This document shows positions 7,526-15,142 of a DNA stretch of 64,000 nt, one piece after another. Both the position numbers and the translations under genes were made by a program. Every line of letters starts with the position of its first letter. The first letter of the stretch is position 1. The stretch is taken from assembly GCF_014640175.1 (NCBI RefSeq), contig NZ_BMGL01000008.1, positions 1 through 64,000 on the forward strand. Reading direction: 5' to 3'. The notes under the pieces are model-generated. The model ran no database searches and had not been told where the DNA came from. It worked only from the letters and a program-made list of their open reading frames with translations. Origin of the DNA: Psychroflexus salis. GTDB taxonomy: Bacteria; Bacteroidota; Bacteroidia; Flavobacteriales; Flavobacteriaceae.

Positions 7526-8667
7526 TATTTCTTCTTATTAACCGCACTACACCCAGCCATTGTGGTTATTTGTATGGCTTCGGTAGGAGGGATGGATTCG
7601 TTACGTTTTACCACTTCTTCAACTACATTTCTAGTAGTTTCTAAAAATGCATCTGCCAGTGGAGTATTTTCTTGTAATGCGGCTGGTCTACCCACATCGC
7701 CTGCTTCTCTTATGCTTTGTACTAATGGAATTTCGCCTAAAAATCGAACTTCTAATTGGTTTGCTAAATTTCTAGCTCCTTCTTTACCAAAAATATAATA
7801 CTTATTTTCAGGAAGTTCTTCGGGAGTAAAATAGGCCATATTTTCTACTACCCCTAAAACAGGAACGTTGATATTTTCTTGTTGAAACATGGCCACTGCT
7901 TTTTGTGCATCGATTAGTGCCACGTTTTGTGGTGTACTAACTACAACAGCACCAGTAATAGGCATAGATTGCATGATGGATAAATGAATGTCTCCAGTTC
8001 CAGGAGGTAAATCGACTAACAAAAAGTCTAGTTCTCCCCAGTCAGCATCAAAAATCATTTGGTTTAAAGCTTTTGCTGCCATCGGACCCCGCCAAATAAC
8101 TGCTTGATTGGGTTTTGTAAAAAATCCAATAGATAGCATTTTTACACCATAGTTTTCAATCGGTTTCATTTTTGATTTTCCATCTACAGTAACCGAGAGC
8201 GGTCTTTCGTTTAGCACATCGAACATAGTCGGTCCCGAAGGACCATAAATGTCGGCATCTAGCAGGCCAACTTTAAATCCCATTTTAGCTAAACTAACTG
8301 CCAAATTTGAAGTAATGGTAGATTTGCCGACACCACCTTTGCCCGACGCAACGGCTATAATATTTTTTATCCCCGGAATTGGTTTTCCTTTAATTTCGTT
8401 GGGATTTTGCTTTTTGGTAGCTTCAACTTTAATATTTACTTTAACTTTTGCTTTTTCGTAGACTTTTTCATGAATTACTTTCATAACATCTACTTCGGCT
8501 CTTTTTTTTATATGAAGTGCTGGAGTTTGCAGCAGTAAATCCACAACAACTTCATCTCCAAATGTAATTATATTTTTAACTACACCAGCATCTACCATGT
8601 TTTTACCGTCTCCAGCTACACTAATAGTTGCAAGTGCCTTTTGTATATCAGATTTATTAAGCTTCAT
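7525..8667 (-). CDS. Mrp/ApbC family P-loop ATPase, Fe-S cluster carrier
   Basis: 380 aa. An N-terminal MIP18 (DUF59) domain (residues 1-90) is followed by the Mrp ATPase: deviant Walker A ASGKGGVGKSTITSNLA at ~107-123, DADIYGPSGPTMF, and Walker B DFLLVDLPPGTGD. The C-terminus ends AGCSAVNKKK. In classical ApbC/NBP35 a CxxC follows VENM; here that place reads ENMAYFTPEELPENKYYIFG with no cysteine, so the usual bridging cluster site is missing. A promoter element lies 33 bases upstream of the ATG. It heads the Mrp-Nfu-FNR-ferredoxin block. Confidence 0.92.
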   Translation of the reverse strand: MKLNKSDIQKALATISVAGDGKNMVDAGVVKNIITFGDEVVVDLLLQTPALHIKKRAEVDVMKVIHEKVYEKAKVKVNIKVEATKKQNPNEIKGKPIPGIKNIIAVASGKGGVGKSTITSNLAVSLAKMGFKVGLLDADIYGPSGPTMFDVLNERPLSVTVDGKSKMKPIENYGVKMLSIGFFTKPNQAVIWRGPMAAKALNQMIFDADWGELDFLLVDLPPGTGDIHLSIMQSMPITGAVVVSTPQNVALIDAQKAVAMFQQENINVPVLGVVENMAYFTPEELPENKYYIFGKEGARNLANQLEVRFLGEIPLVQSIREAGDVGRPAALQENTPLADAFLETTRNVVEEVVKRNESIPPTEAIQITTMAGCSAVNKKK

Positions 8668-8700
8668 CTAAATTAAATTTAATTAGAATTAATCTAAATG

Positions 8701-8708
8701 CAAATATA
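8701..8708 (-). promoter_or_regulatory. Promoter -7 element of the Mrp operon
   Basis: Minus-strand TATATTTG (TAnnTTTG) followed by CA; leader of about 28 nt to ATG 8667. Confidence 0.5.
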
Positions 8709-8986
8709 GGTTTTTAGCTAATTATTATGTAGCTAGTTACATTGAAATTAACGATGGTATAACAGGATTTAGTAATCTTATTTATTTAAATTTTAAAGAG
8801 TGATTGTTTTAAAGTATTAGTTTATTTTTATTGCTAAGATTTGTTTTTAGCCCCGATAGCAATGAAAAGCCCGCAAAGGCTTAGATGTATAAAATTGGCT
8901 TTAGCATTAGCGACTTTAGAAGCTTTTGCTAAAGCCTTAATTTTAGCATGGAAGACTGCGTACTTGTAATGTATAGCGGGAAATAG
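8709..8986. repeat. Gene-free stretch with a 9-bp inverted repeat
   Basis: Between the Mrp promoter and the ATL gene. GGCTTTAGC (8897-8905) and GCTAAAGCC (8928-8936) are perfect inverted repeats with a 22-base loop. They are preceded by a locally GC-richer segment (8850-8880, AGCCCCGATAGCAATG) that looks unlike the surrounding AT-rich DNA and may be a remnant of a dispersed intergenic repeat. No coding signal was found. Confidence 0.4.
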
Positions 8987-9322
8987 CTACGTATCTATAT
9001 TTTTAGGTTGCCAAATATGTTTGTCGAAATCCTGAATTTGGTCGTCTATTACTACAAGCCCTTCTGCTTCTAGAAGTTGCTGCATGGCGTGGGTACCCGA
9101 AAAATGATGTTTACCAGTAAGTACGCCGTTTCTGTTTACAACTCGATGGGCTGGAACATTGTTTAATTTATGAGATGCGTTCATGGCGTAGCCTACTGTT
9201 CGAGCACTTTGTGGCGATCCCAAAGCTTTAGCTATTGCACCGTAACTTGTTACTTTTCCTGTTGGAATCTGCTTTACTAATTGGTAAACTTTTTGGTAAA
9301 AATCTTCTGGTAATTTACTCAT
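8987..9322 (-). CDS. Alkyltransferase-like protein (MGMT fold, no active cysteine)
   Basis: 111 aa, matching only the DNA-binding domain of O6-alkylguanine-DNA alkyltransferases. Family blocks are PTGKVTSYGAIAKALGSPQSARTVGYAMN and HRVVNRNGVLTG. The catalytic PCHR is replaced by PAHR, so it cannot accept an alkyl group. This is the signature of ATL proteins, which bind O6-alkylguanine and flag it for nucleotide excision repair. The ATG overlaps the end of the LysE-family gene by 8 bases. Confidence 0.92.
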   Translation of the reverse strand: MSKLPEDFYQKVYQLVKQIPTGKVTSYGAIAKALGSPQSARTVGYAMNASHKLNNVPAHRVVNRNGVLTGKHHFSGTHAMQQLLEAEGLVVIDDQIQDFDKHIWQPKNIDT

Positions 9323-9938
9323 AATAAATGCGTATTGAAGTTACAGCGATTAAAATTAACATTAAAATTGCCATGAAAAGATTTGATTTTTTAGCAAACT
9401 TTTGCCGGTCAACACCAATGCGTATAAATGAATAGATATATAAATAAAGTGTTGCAAATGTGCCAAGCGCTGCTGCAAGCGAAAAGAAAAATATACTCCA
9501 AGTATCGTATTCGTTAGTTGAATTGGTGTTGAAAAGCGTACTAATTACTACAAAAAATGGGATGGGGAAAATATTAATTAGTGAAAGGCCTAAGCCTTTA
9601 AAAAAACTTTTATTAGACTTAAATTTAGCTTCATTTATTTTTCCTTGTTTAAGCCTACTTTTAATGAAGAAATAAATACTGAGTAATATTAAAATAACTA
9701 ATCCTAAGCGAAGTAATATTACACGAACGCTTGGGTGAGTTGAAATGTATCGTGCCATTAAAATAGCTACCAAGGCTTGAAAAAACACAATAACTGAAGC
9801 ACCAATAGCCATAATTAGGCCATTTCTTTTGCCTAAGCTTAAGGATGTTTTTACAACAGACATGTTAATGAGTCCTGGCGGAATTACTCCTGCTGCCGCT
9901 GCAAAAAAAGTAAAGAAAAATAGCTTGGTTGTTTCCAC
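9315..9938 (-). CDS. LysE family amino-acid exporter-like membrane protein
   Basis: 207 aa with about six hydrophobic segments. The N-terminus FFAAAAGVIPPGLINMSVVKTSLSLGKRNGLIMAIGA has the PPG...K...G pattern of LysE/RhtB exporters, and LSLINIFPIPFFVV corresponds to the central conserved part. The start codon is GTG, only four bases after the trmB stop, with no separate ribosome binding site visible, so reinitiation after trmB is likely. The exported substrate is unknown. Confidence 0.8.
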   Translation of the reverse strand: METTKLFFFTFFAAAAGVIPPGLINMSVVKTSLSLGKRNGLIMAIGASVIVFFQALVAILMARYISTHPSVRVILLRLGLVILILLSIYFFIKSRLKQGKINEAKFKSNKSFFKGLGLSLINIFPIPFFVVISTLFNTNSTNEYDTWSIFFFSLAAALGTFATLYLYIYSFIRIGVDRQKFAKKSNLFMAILMLILIAVTSIRIYYE

Positions 9939-9942
9939 AAGC

Positions 9943-10620
9943 TTAGTATTTTAATCTAAATTTGGTGTAAGTTATGGCTTTGTTTTTTTTTAAATACTGT
10001 TTTTCGTAAAAAGTTTGTATTTCGATTAAAGCTGGATTGATTTCTGTATTGCTGTAAATGTCATGATGTGCATACAGTAATTCATGTTGGCTACTTTCTA
10101 TAAGGCCCAAGGTATATCCATGCATAAATTCGCTATCTGTTTTTAAATGAACTATACCATCGGTTTGTAAAATGTTGTGATATTTTTTTAAAAATGTAGG
10201 ATTAGTCATGCGGTGTTTGGTGCGTTGAAATTTAATTTGTGGATCTGGGAAAGTTATCCATATTTCAGCTACTTCTTTTTCAGCAAAAAGCAAATCTACA
10301 AGTTCTATTTGACTTCTTAAAAATTTAGCATTAGGTATATTTTCTTCGATTGCTGTTTTGGCTCCTCTCCAAAATCTAGCACCCTTAATATCGATTCCTA
10401 AAAAATTGTATTCCGGATATCGTTTAGCCAAACCAATAGTATATTCTCCTTTACCACAGCCTAATTCTAAAATTAAAGGATTATTGTTTTTGAAAAATTT
10501 AGTAGACCACTTTCCTCTTAAAAAGTAACTCCCATCGATTACTTCTTCGCGTTCTGGTTGAATTACATTTTCGAAATTTTCGTTTTCTTTAAAACGTTTC
10601 AATTTATTTTTACTTCCCAC
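9943..10620 (-). CDS. trmB: tRNA (guanine-N7-)-methyltransferase
   Basis: 225 aa from GTG 10620. It makes m7G46 in tRNA. SAM-binding LILELGCGKGEYTIGLAKRYP, then FLGIDIKGARFWRGAKTA and the family signature EIWITFPDPQIKFQRTKHR. The longest frame begins at TTG 10641, but that codon lies inside a TAnnTTTG promoter element. The GTG gives the N-terminus GSKNKLKRF expected for this family, with AAGAA just upstream. First gene of a trmB-lysE-atl operon. Confidence 0.92.
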   Translation of the reverse strand: MGSKNKLKRFKENENFENVIQPEREEVIDGSYFLRGKWSTKFFKNNNPLILELGCGKGEYTIGLAKRYPEYNFLGIDIKGARFWRGAKTAIEENIPNAKFLRSQIELVDLLFAEKEVAEIWITFPDPQIKFQRTKHRMTNPTFLKKYHNILQTDGIVHLKTDSEFMHGYTLGLIESSQHELLYAHHDIYSNTEINPALIEIQTFYEKQYLKKNKAITYTKFRLKY

Positions 10621-10638
10621 TTCTTGTATAATTTGCTG

Positions 10639-10646
10639 CAAAATTA
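10639..10646 (-). promoter_or_regulatory. Promoter -7 element of trmB-lysE-atl
   Basis: Minus-strand TAATTTTG (TAnnTTTG) followed by CA. The expected transcript start near 10634 lies downstream of TTG 10641, which makes GTG 10620 the usable start. Confidence 0.5.
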
Positions 10647-10684
10647 GTTATTTTTCAAGCCTTAAATAATGATTGCCATGTTTT

Positions 10685-11734
10685 ATGACTAAAAAAACAA
10701 TTTTAGTTGCTCCACTAAATTGGGGTTTAGGTCATGCCACGCGATGTGTGCCTATTATAAATGCATTACTTAATGCTAATTTTAAGGTGGTTTTAGCTTC
10801 CGATGGATTAGCTTTTCAATTTTTAACTAACGAATTTCCTTCACTTACAATTTTTGAATTGGCCAAATTAGATGTACAATATGCCAAGACAAAATATGGG
10901 CAAGGTTTCAACATGCTAAAACAAATTCCGAAGTTATACCGTTTTTTAGCTGAAGACCAATCTGCAATTCGACACATAGCAGAGCAAATTGAAGTTAATG
11001 GAATTATTTCAGATAATCGACCAGGAGTTTATTTGAAATCAATTCCCAGTGTTTATATCAATCATCAATTAAATGTAAAAAGCGGATTTACTTCTCAATT
11101 AAGCTCAAGATTGCATCAACAACAAATGAAAAATTTTAATGAAATTTGGGTGCCCGATGAAGAAAATGACCCAAGTTTAAGTGGAGAATTAGGTCATTTT
11201 ACATTAAAAGATGATCGGTTTAAAATACAATATTTGGGTTGGTTAAGTAGGTTGAAACCGACTACAAACGAGTTTTATTATGATTATTGTGCAGTAATTT
11301 CTGGTCCTGAGCCACAGCGAAGTTTGTTTGAAAAAATGGTTGAAGACTTATTTTTGAAATTGCCTGGTAAAAAGATACTAATTTCTGGTAGTTTGTCTTT
11401 TGTTGATCAAAAAATAGGTTTTGAAAGTAGAAATATGCTGAATACTACCGAGCTCAATGAAATCATGGATAAATCAAAAAAAATAATTTGTCGTTCGGGT
11501 TATACTTCGTTGATGGATTTGTTGAGACTTCAAAAACCTGCTTTATTAGTGCCAACTCCAGGACAGTTCGAACAAGAATATCTTGCCAAACGCATGCAAG
11601 AATTAGGTTGGTTTTTAGTTTGTAAACAAGCTGATTTTGAACAAAAAGCAGCGGCAATATTGCAAAACATACCGTTTAACAAGTTGCCTGATTTTAAAGA
11701 AAAAGAAATTGATTTTTCTATTTTTTTGAAATAA
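10685..11734 (+). CDS. Glycosyltransferase, GT28/MurG-like GT-B fold
   Basis: 349 aa from ATG 10685; the frame opens earlier at a TTG (10673), which is less likely. The N-terminus MTKKTILVAPLNWGLGHATR has the Gly-rich loop of GT-B transferases. The C-terminal half carries ICRSGYTSLMDLLRLQKPALLVPTPGQFEQEYLAKRMQELGW, like the nucleotide-sugar site of MurG and related enzymes. Acceptor and sugar are unknown. It is divergent from trmB with a very short intergenic region. Confidence 0.8.
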   Translation: MTKKTILVAPLNWGLGHATRCVPIINALLNANFKVVLASDGLAFQFLTNEFPSLTIFELAKLDVQYAKTKYGQGFNMLKQIPKLYRFLAEDQSAIRHIAEQIEVNGIISDNRPGVYLKSIPSVYINHQLNVKSGFTSQLSSRLHQQQMKNFNEIWVPDEENDPSLSGELGHFTLKDDRFKIQYLGWLSRLKPTTNEFYYDYCAVISGPEPQRSLFEKMVEDLFLKLPGKKILISGSLSFVDQKIGFESRNMLNTTELNEIMDKSKKIICRSGYTSLMDLLRLQKPALLVPTPGQFEQEYLAKRMQELGWFLVCKQADFEQKAAAILQNIPFNKLPDFKEKEIDFSIFLK

Positions 11735-11760
11735 AAAATCGAATTAAAATACCGTAGTTT

Positions 11761-12831
11761 TTAATTTTTAATGCTTAATTTTTTATACTGATTAGCTTTT
11801 TTTAGGGTGAAGGAAAATGTACTCCCTTTACCAAATTCACTTTCTACAGCTAAATTTTCTTCGTGGGCTTCAATAATGTGTTTTACAATTGAAAGACCAA
11901 GCCCAGAACCACCTTCTTTTCGAGAGCCAGATTTGTCTACTCTAAAGAAACGTTCAAATAATCTAGGAATATGTTCTTTTTCAATCCCAATGCCATCATC
12001 TATAACTTTAATTACCAAATGATCTTTATTGATATCTTCTATACTAATTGTTGTATTTCCTTTTTTTCTTCCGTACTTAATGGAATTTACAATTAGGTTT
12101 GTTAGCACTTGTTGAACTCGTTCTTGATCACCATGAACTAAAACTGGACGTTGATAGTTTTTATCTAATTTTACTGAGATTTCTTTTTTAGCAGCTTTCA
12201 TTTCGAGCAACTCAAAAACGTTCTCAATCATTTCAATTAAATCGAAATCATCTTGATGTAAGTTTAAGTCGCCAGTTTCTAGCTTGGTAATCATATCTAA
12301 ATCTTTTACAATATAAAGTAGCCGGTCGACTCCTTTGCTTGCTCGATTTAAATACTTTTTTCTCACCTTTTTATCTTTAATGGCACCATCTAATAAGGTT
12401 AATATATAACCTTGTACAGTAAATAAAGGTGTTTTTAATTCGTGAGAAATATTACCCATAAATTCCTTTCGGTAGTTTTCTCTAACTTGAAGGGTTTCAA
12501 TTTCTAATTTTTTGTCTTTGGCAAATTTTTCAACTTCTAGTTTTAAAGAAGTTATATCAGTAGTAATTTTACTTTTACTTAATGAAGCAGAATCTAACAA
12601 TGATACACTATCATAAATAGACTTTACTCTTCGATAAATAAATATTTCTACGCGAATTTGAATTAGAAAAAACGATACCAAAAAACAAGCGATACCAAAA
12701 AATAAAATAGAACTCCAATTAACGTTAAAGAAAATTAATTCGAATATGAAAATGAGTATAGCTAATATAAATGTAATATATAATGAAGTAAAAAGCGCAA
12801 ATCGGTAGGTTTTTCTGAGTTTAGTCCCCAT
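11761..12831 (-). CDS. Membrane sensor histidine kinase, PhoR-like
   Basis: 356 aa. Two membrane helices (about residues 11-35 and 42-60) with almost no periplasmic loop, a short coiled linker, then HisKA with phospho-acceptor His130 in FMGNISHELKTPLFTVQGY. HATPase_c follows: N box NLIVNSIKYG, G1 VIDDGIGI, F box FERFFRV and G2 GGSGLGLSIVKHI. It overlaps the response regulator gene by 11 bases. The lack of a sizeable external domain fits PhoR-type kinases that sense through a partner; the signal here is unknown. Confidence 0.88.
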   Translation of the reverse strand: MGTKLRKTYRFALFTSLYITFILAILIFIFELIFFNVNWSSILFFGIACFLVSFFLIQIRVEIFIYRRVKSIYDSVSLLDSASLSKSKITTDITSLKLEVEKFAKDKKLEIETLQVRENYRKEFMGNISHELKTPLFTVQGYILTLLDGAIKDKKVRKKYLNRASKGVDRLLYIVKDLDMITKLETGDLNLHQDDFDLIEMIENVFELLEMKAAKKEISVKLDKNYQRPVLVHGDQERVQQVLTNLIVNSIKYGRKKGNTTISIEDINKDHLVIKVIDDGIGIEKEHIPRLFERFFRVDKSGSRKEGGSGLGLSIVKHIIEAHEENLAVESEFGKGSTFSFTLKKANQYKKLSIKN

Positions 12832-13510
12832 TATTCACAAATTTATAGCCAACACCTTTTACTGTTTTAAAATAAAAATCGCCAAGTTTTTCTCTCAATT
12901 TTCTAATGTGTACATCGATTGTTCTTCCACCAACAACTACATCGTCTCCCCAAACATTTTGAAGAATTTCATCGCGTTTAAAAACTTTATTGGGGTCTGA
13001 TGTAAGTAGGGCTAACAATTCAAATTCCTTTCTAGGTAGGCTTAATTCGTTTTCGTTTATAATTACTTTATATTCATGTTTATCGATGGTAATGTCTCCA
13101 ACGGTATATACTTCTTTTTTGTTTTTTTGTTTAAATCTTCGGAGTAAAGATTTTACTTTACTAGCTAAAACTTTTGGTTTTATGGGTTTAGTAATGTAAT
13201 CGTCTGCACCTGCATCAAAACCAGCAATTTGAGAATAATCTTCACTTCTTGCAGTTAAAAATGTAATAACACTTTCATTAAGCACTTCCATTTTTCGCAT
13301 TTGTTCGCAAGCTTCAATGCCATCCATTTCTGGCATCATTACATCGAGTATGATAAGATGTGGCTTTTCTTTTTTAGCCTTTTCAATAGCCTTTAAACCG
13401 TTGTTGGCTGTAAAGATTTGATAACCAATATTGCTAAGATTGTAAGATAATATTTCAAGAATATCGGGCTCATCGTCCACGATTAATATTTTAAGATCTT
13501 CTTTTTTCAT
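12821..13510 (-). CDS. OmpR/PhoB family response regulator
   Basis: 229 aa. The receiver has acidic pocket Asp12-Asp13, phosphorylation site Asp56 in LIILDVMMPEMDG, Thr86 and Lys108 (DDYITKPIKP). A winged-helix DNA-binding domain follows at ~130-229 with LPRKEFELLALL, VGGRTIDVHIRKLREKLG and KTVKGVGYKF. Promoter element and ATG are 20 bases apart. It is first in a two-gene operon with the kinase. Family similarity suggests a PhoB-like phosphate regulator, but no phosphate gene is nearby, so the stimulus is inferred. Confidence 0.9.
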   Translation of the reverse strand: MKKEDLKILIVDDEPDILEILSYNLSNIGYQIFTANNGLKAIEKAKKEKPHLIILDVMMPEMDGIEACEQMRKMEVLNESVITFLTARSEDYSQIAGFDAGADDYITKPIKPKVLASKVKSLLRRFKQKNKKEVYTVGDITIDKHEYKVIINENELSLPRKEFELLALLTSDPNKVFKRDEILQNVWGDDVVVGGRTIDVHIRKLREKLGDFYFKTVKGVGYKFVNNGD

Positions 13511-13529
13511 GTGTATTGAAAACTTTTTA

Positions 13530-13537
13530 CAAAAGTA
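13530..13537 (-). promoter_or_regulatory. Promoter -7 element of the two-component operon
   Basis: Minus-strand TACTTTTG (TAnnTTTG); leader of about 15 nt to ATG 13510. Confidence 0.5.
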
Positions 13538-13601
13538 CTTTATTAATATATATCCAAAGTTAATTAAACTTTATGTGAATTAGGAGATTTACAGCCATTG
13601 T

Positions 13602-13790
13602 TAAGTAAATGTAATCTTTAAGTTAGTGAATTGTAACTTCCTTTTTAAGTTTATAAGTGTCTGAAAAACAAAATTTTAATGTCTTGTTTTTAATGTTAAG
13701 CTTTCTTAACATTGAATCGAAATTACTTAAACTTGAATTTACATTTAACTTAAAGTCCTGTTGTTTATTTGCATCAAAATAATTCATAAC
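13602..13790 (+). promoter_or_regulatory. Upstream control region of the beta-helix lipoprotein gene, rich in TTAA-centred repeats
   Basis: The region between phoB and the lipoprotein gene has a perfect inverted repeat AATGTTAA (13692-13699) and TTAACATT (13706-13713). It also has several loose copies of a CTTAA or TTTAAG motif (13602, 13617, 13726 and 13749 regions). OmpR-family regulators bind such direct or inverted half-sites, so this is a candidate operator for the neighbouring regulator. Near the start a TTTATTTG resembles the -7 element with one mismatch. Confidence 0.35.
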
Positions 13791-13800
13791 AACATTTAAA

Positions 13801-15063
13801 ATGAAAAATTTAATTAATTCTTTTTTAGTATTAGCTATGTTTGGCTTCTTATTTACTAGTTGCGATAGCGATGATGATAACAACATTAATGGTGGGACAG
13901 ATCCTGAGCCAGAAAATGAAGTACGTGTTTCTGGATTCATTACAGAAGATGAAACTTGGACCAACGACAAAATTTGGATTTTAGAAGGTAAAGTAGTAGT
14001 AGATAATGGAGCTACCTTAACTATCGATCCAGGTACTATTGTTAAAGGTGAGCAAGGTGTGCAAACTCTAGCTTCTGCCTTAATTATAGATAATGGAGCT
14101 AAATTAAACGCTGTTGGCTCGGCAAGTGAACCTATTGTTTTTACATCTGTTTTGGATAATATTGAAATAGGTCAAACTGCGGGGACAAACCTAACTATAC
14201 AAGATAGAAATCTTTGGGGTGGTGTTATTGTGTTAGGAACAGCACCATGTTCTTTTCAAGGTAATGCTGAGCAAGAGCTTATCGAAGGGCTACCTGAAAA
14301 TTCAGGATACGGTCTTTATGGTGGAAACAATCCGAACGACAATTCAGGTCACTTAGAATATATCTCAATACGCCATGGTGGTGCCGAAATTGGTGAAGGA
14401 AATGAAATTAATGGTTTAACACTTGGGGGTGTAGGAAATGGAACTATTATTAGAAATATTGAAGTAATTGCTAATCTAGACGATGGTATTGAATGGTTTG
14501 GTGGTACAGTTGACTCTTCTAACCTTATTGTGTGGGGATGTGGAGATGATGCTTTTGACTTAGATCAGGCTTATTCAGGTACAATATCAAATGGAGTAAT
14601 TGTACAAACTATAGTTTCTGATCATGCTTTTGAAATTGATGGTCCTGAAGGAGATTTTCAAGATGGATTTACAATAGAAAATGTAACAGTTTTTAATGAT
14701 AATTCTACAGAGTCAGCTACAAATAGTGGGAACAGAGAACACGCACAGTTTAGAGATGGTGCTTTAGGTTCATTTAGTAATGCTTTATTGTTAAACGGTT
14801 TGTCTGATGCAGATGTTAATTTAACAGATGATACAGAGTCAAATTATACAAATGGTTTACTAACTTTTTCAAATATTGAAATTGAGTTGCCAGCTGGTGT
14901 AAGTGTATCAGATTTATTTACAGACACTACAGGAACTTCATCTTTTTCTCAAGATGCTGTAAATTTTGTATCACCAGTTCAATCTATAAATAATGCAACA
15001 ACTGGAGCTACTTTAAGTGCATTTAATTGGACGTACACAGCTCAAAATTCAGGTAGATTTTAA
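13801..15063 (+). CDS. Lipoprotein with a right-handed parallel beta-helix fold, function unknown
   Basis: 420 aa. Lipoprotein signal ending FLFTSC (Cys at residue 21), then an acidic linker SDDDN. The body has recurrent short beta-helix turns: WILEGKVVVDNGATLTIDPGTIVKG, ALIIDNGAKLNAVGSASEPIVFTS, WGGVIVLG, HLEYISIRHGGAEIG, IIRNIEVIANLDDGIEWFGG. Such proteins are common outer-surface lipoproteins of Flavobacteriaceae, often next to a TonB receptor as here. A strong terminator follows, so it can be expressed separately from the receptor. Confidence 0.78.
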   Translation: MKNLINSFLVLAMFGFLFTSCDSDDDNNINGGTDPEPENEVRVSGFITEDETWTNDKIWILEGKVVVDNGATLTIDPGTIVKGEQGVQTLASALIIDNGAKLNAVGSASEPIVFTSVLDNIEIGQTAGTNLTIQDRNLWGGVIVLGTAPCSFQGNAEQELIEGLPENSGYGLYGGNNPNDNSGHLEYISIRHGGAEIGEGNEINGLTLGGVGNGTIIRNIEVIANLDDGIEWFGGTVDSSNLIVWGCGDDAFDLDQAYSGTISNGVIVQTIVSDHAFEIDGPEGDFQDGFTIENVTVFNDNSTESATNSGNREHAQFRDGALGSFSNALLLNGLSDADVNLTDDTESNYTNGLLTFSNIEIELPAGVSVSDLFTDTTGTSSFSQDAVNFVSPVQSINNATTGATLSAFNWTYTAQNSGRF

Positions 15064-15092
15064 TTAGCCAAACACTTTTAAAAACAAGAAAT

Positions 15093-15120
15093 GCTCACCC
15101 TTCGAAAGGGTGGGCTTTTT
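15093..15120 (+). terminator. Rho-independent terminator after the beta-helix lipoprotein gene
   Basis: GCTCACCCTT (15093-15102) pairs with AAGGGTGGGC (15106-15115) around CGA, then TTTTT. It lies just before the TonB receptor gene, so the receptor needs read-through or its own promoter. Confidence 0.85.
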
Positions 15121-15142
15121 GTAAATTTATAAAGCATATAAA

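Noticed and set aside
13623-13970. Minus-strand frame of 115 codons over the lipoprotein gene start
   Set aside because: It is antisense to the signal peptide and linker of a well-supported lipoprotein gene, and its residues reflect that shadow.
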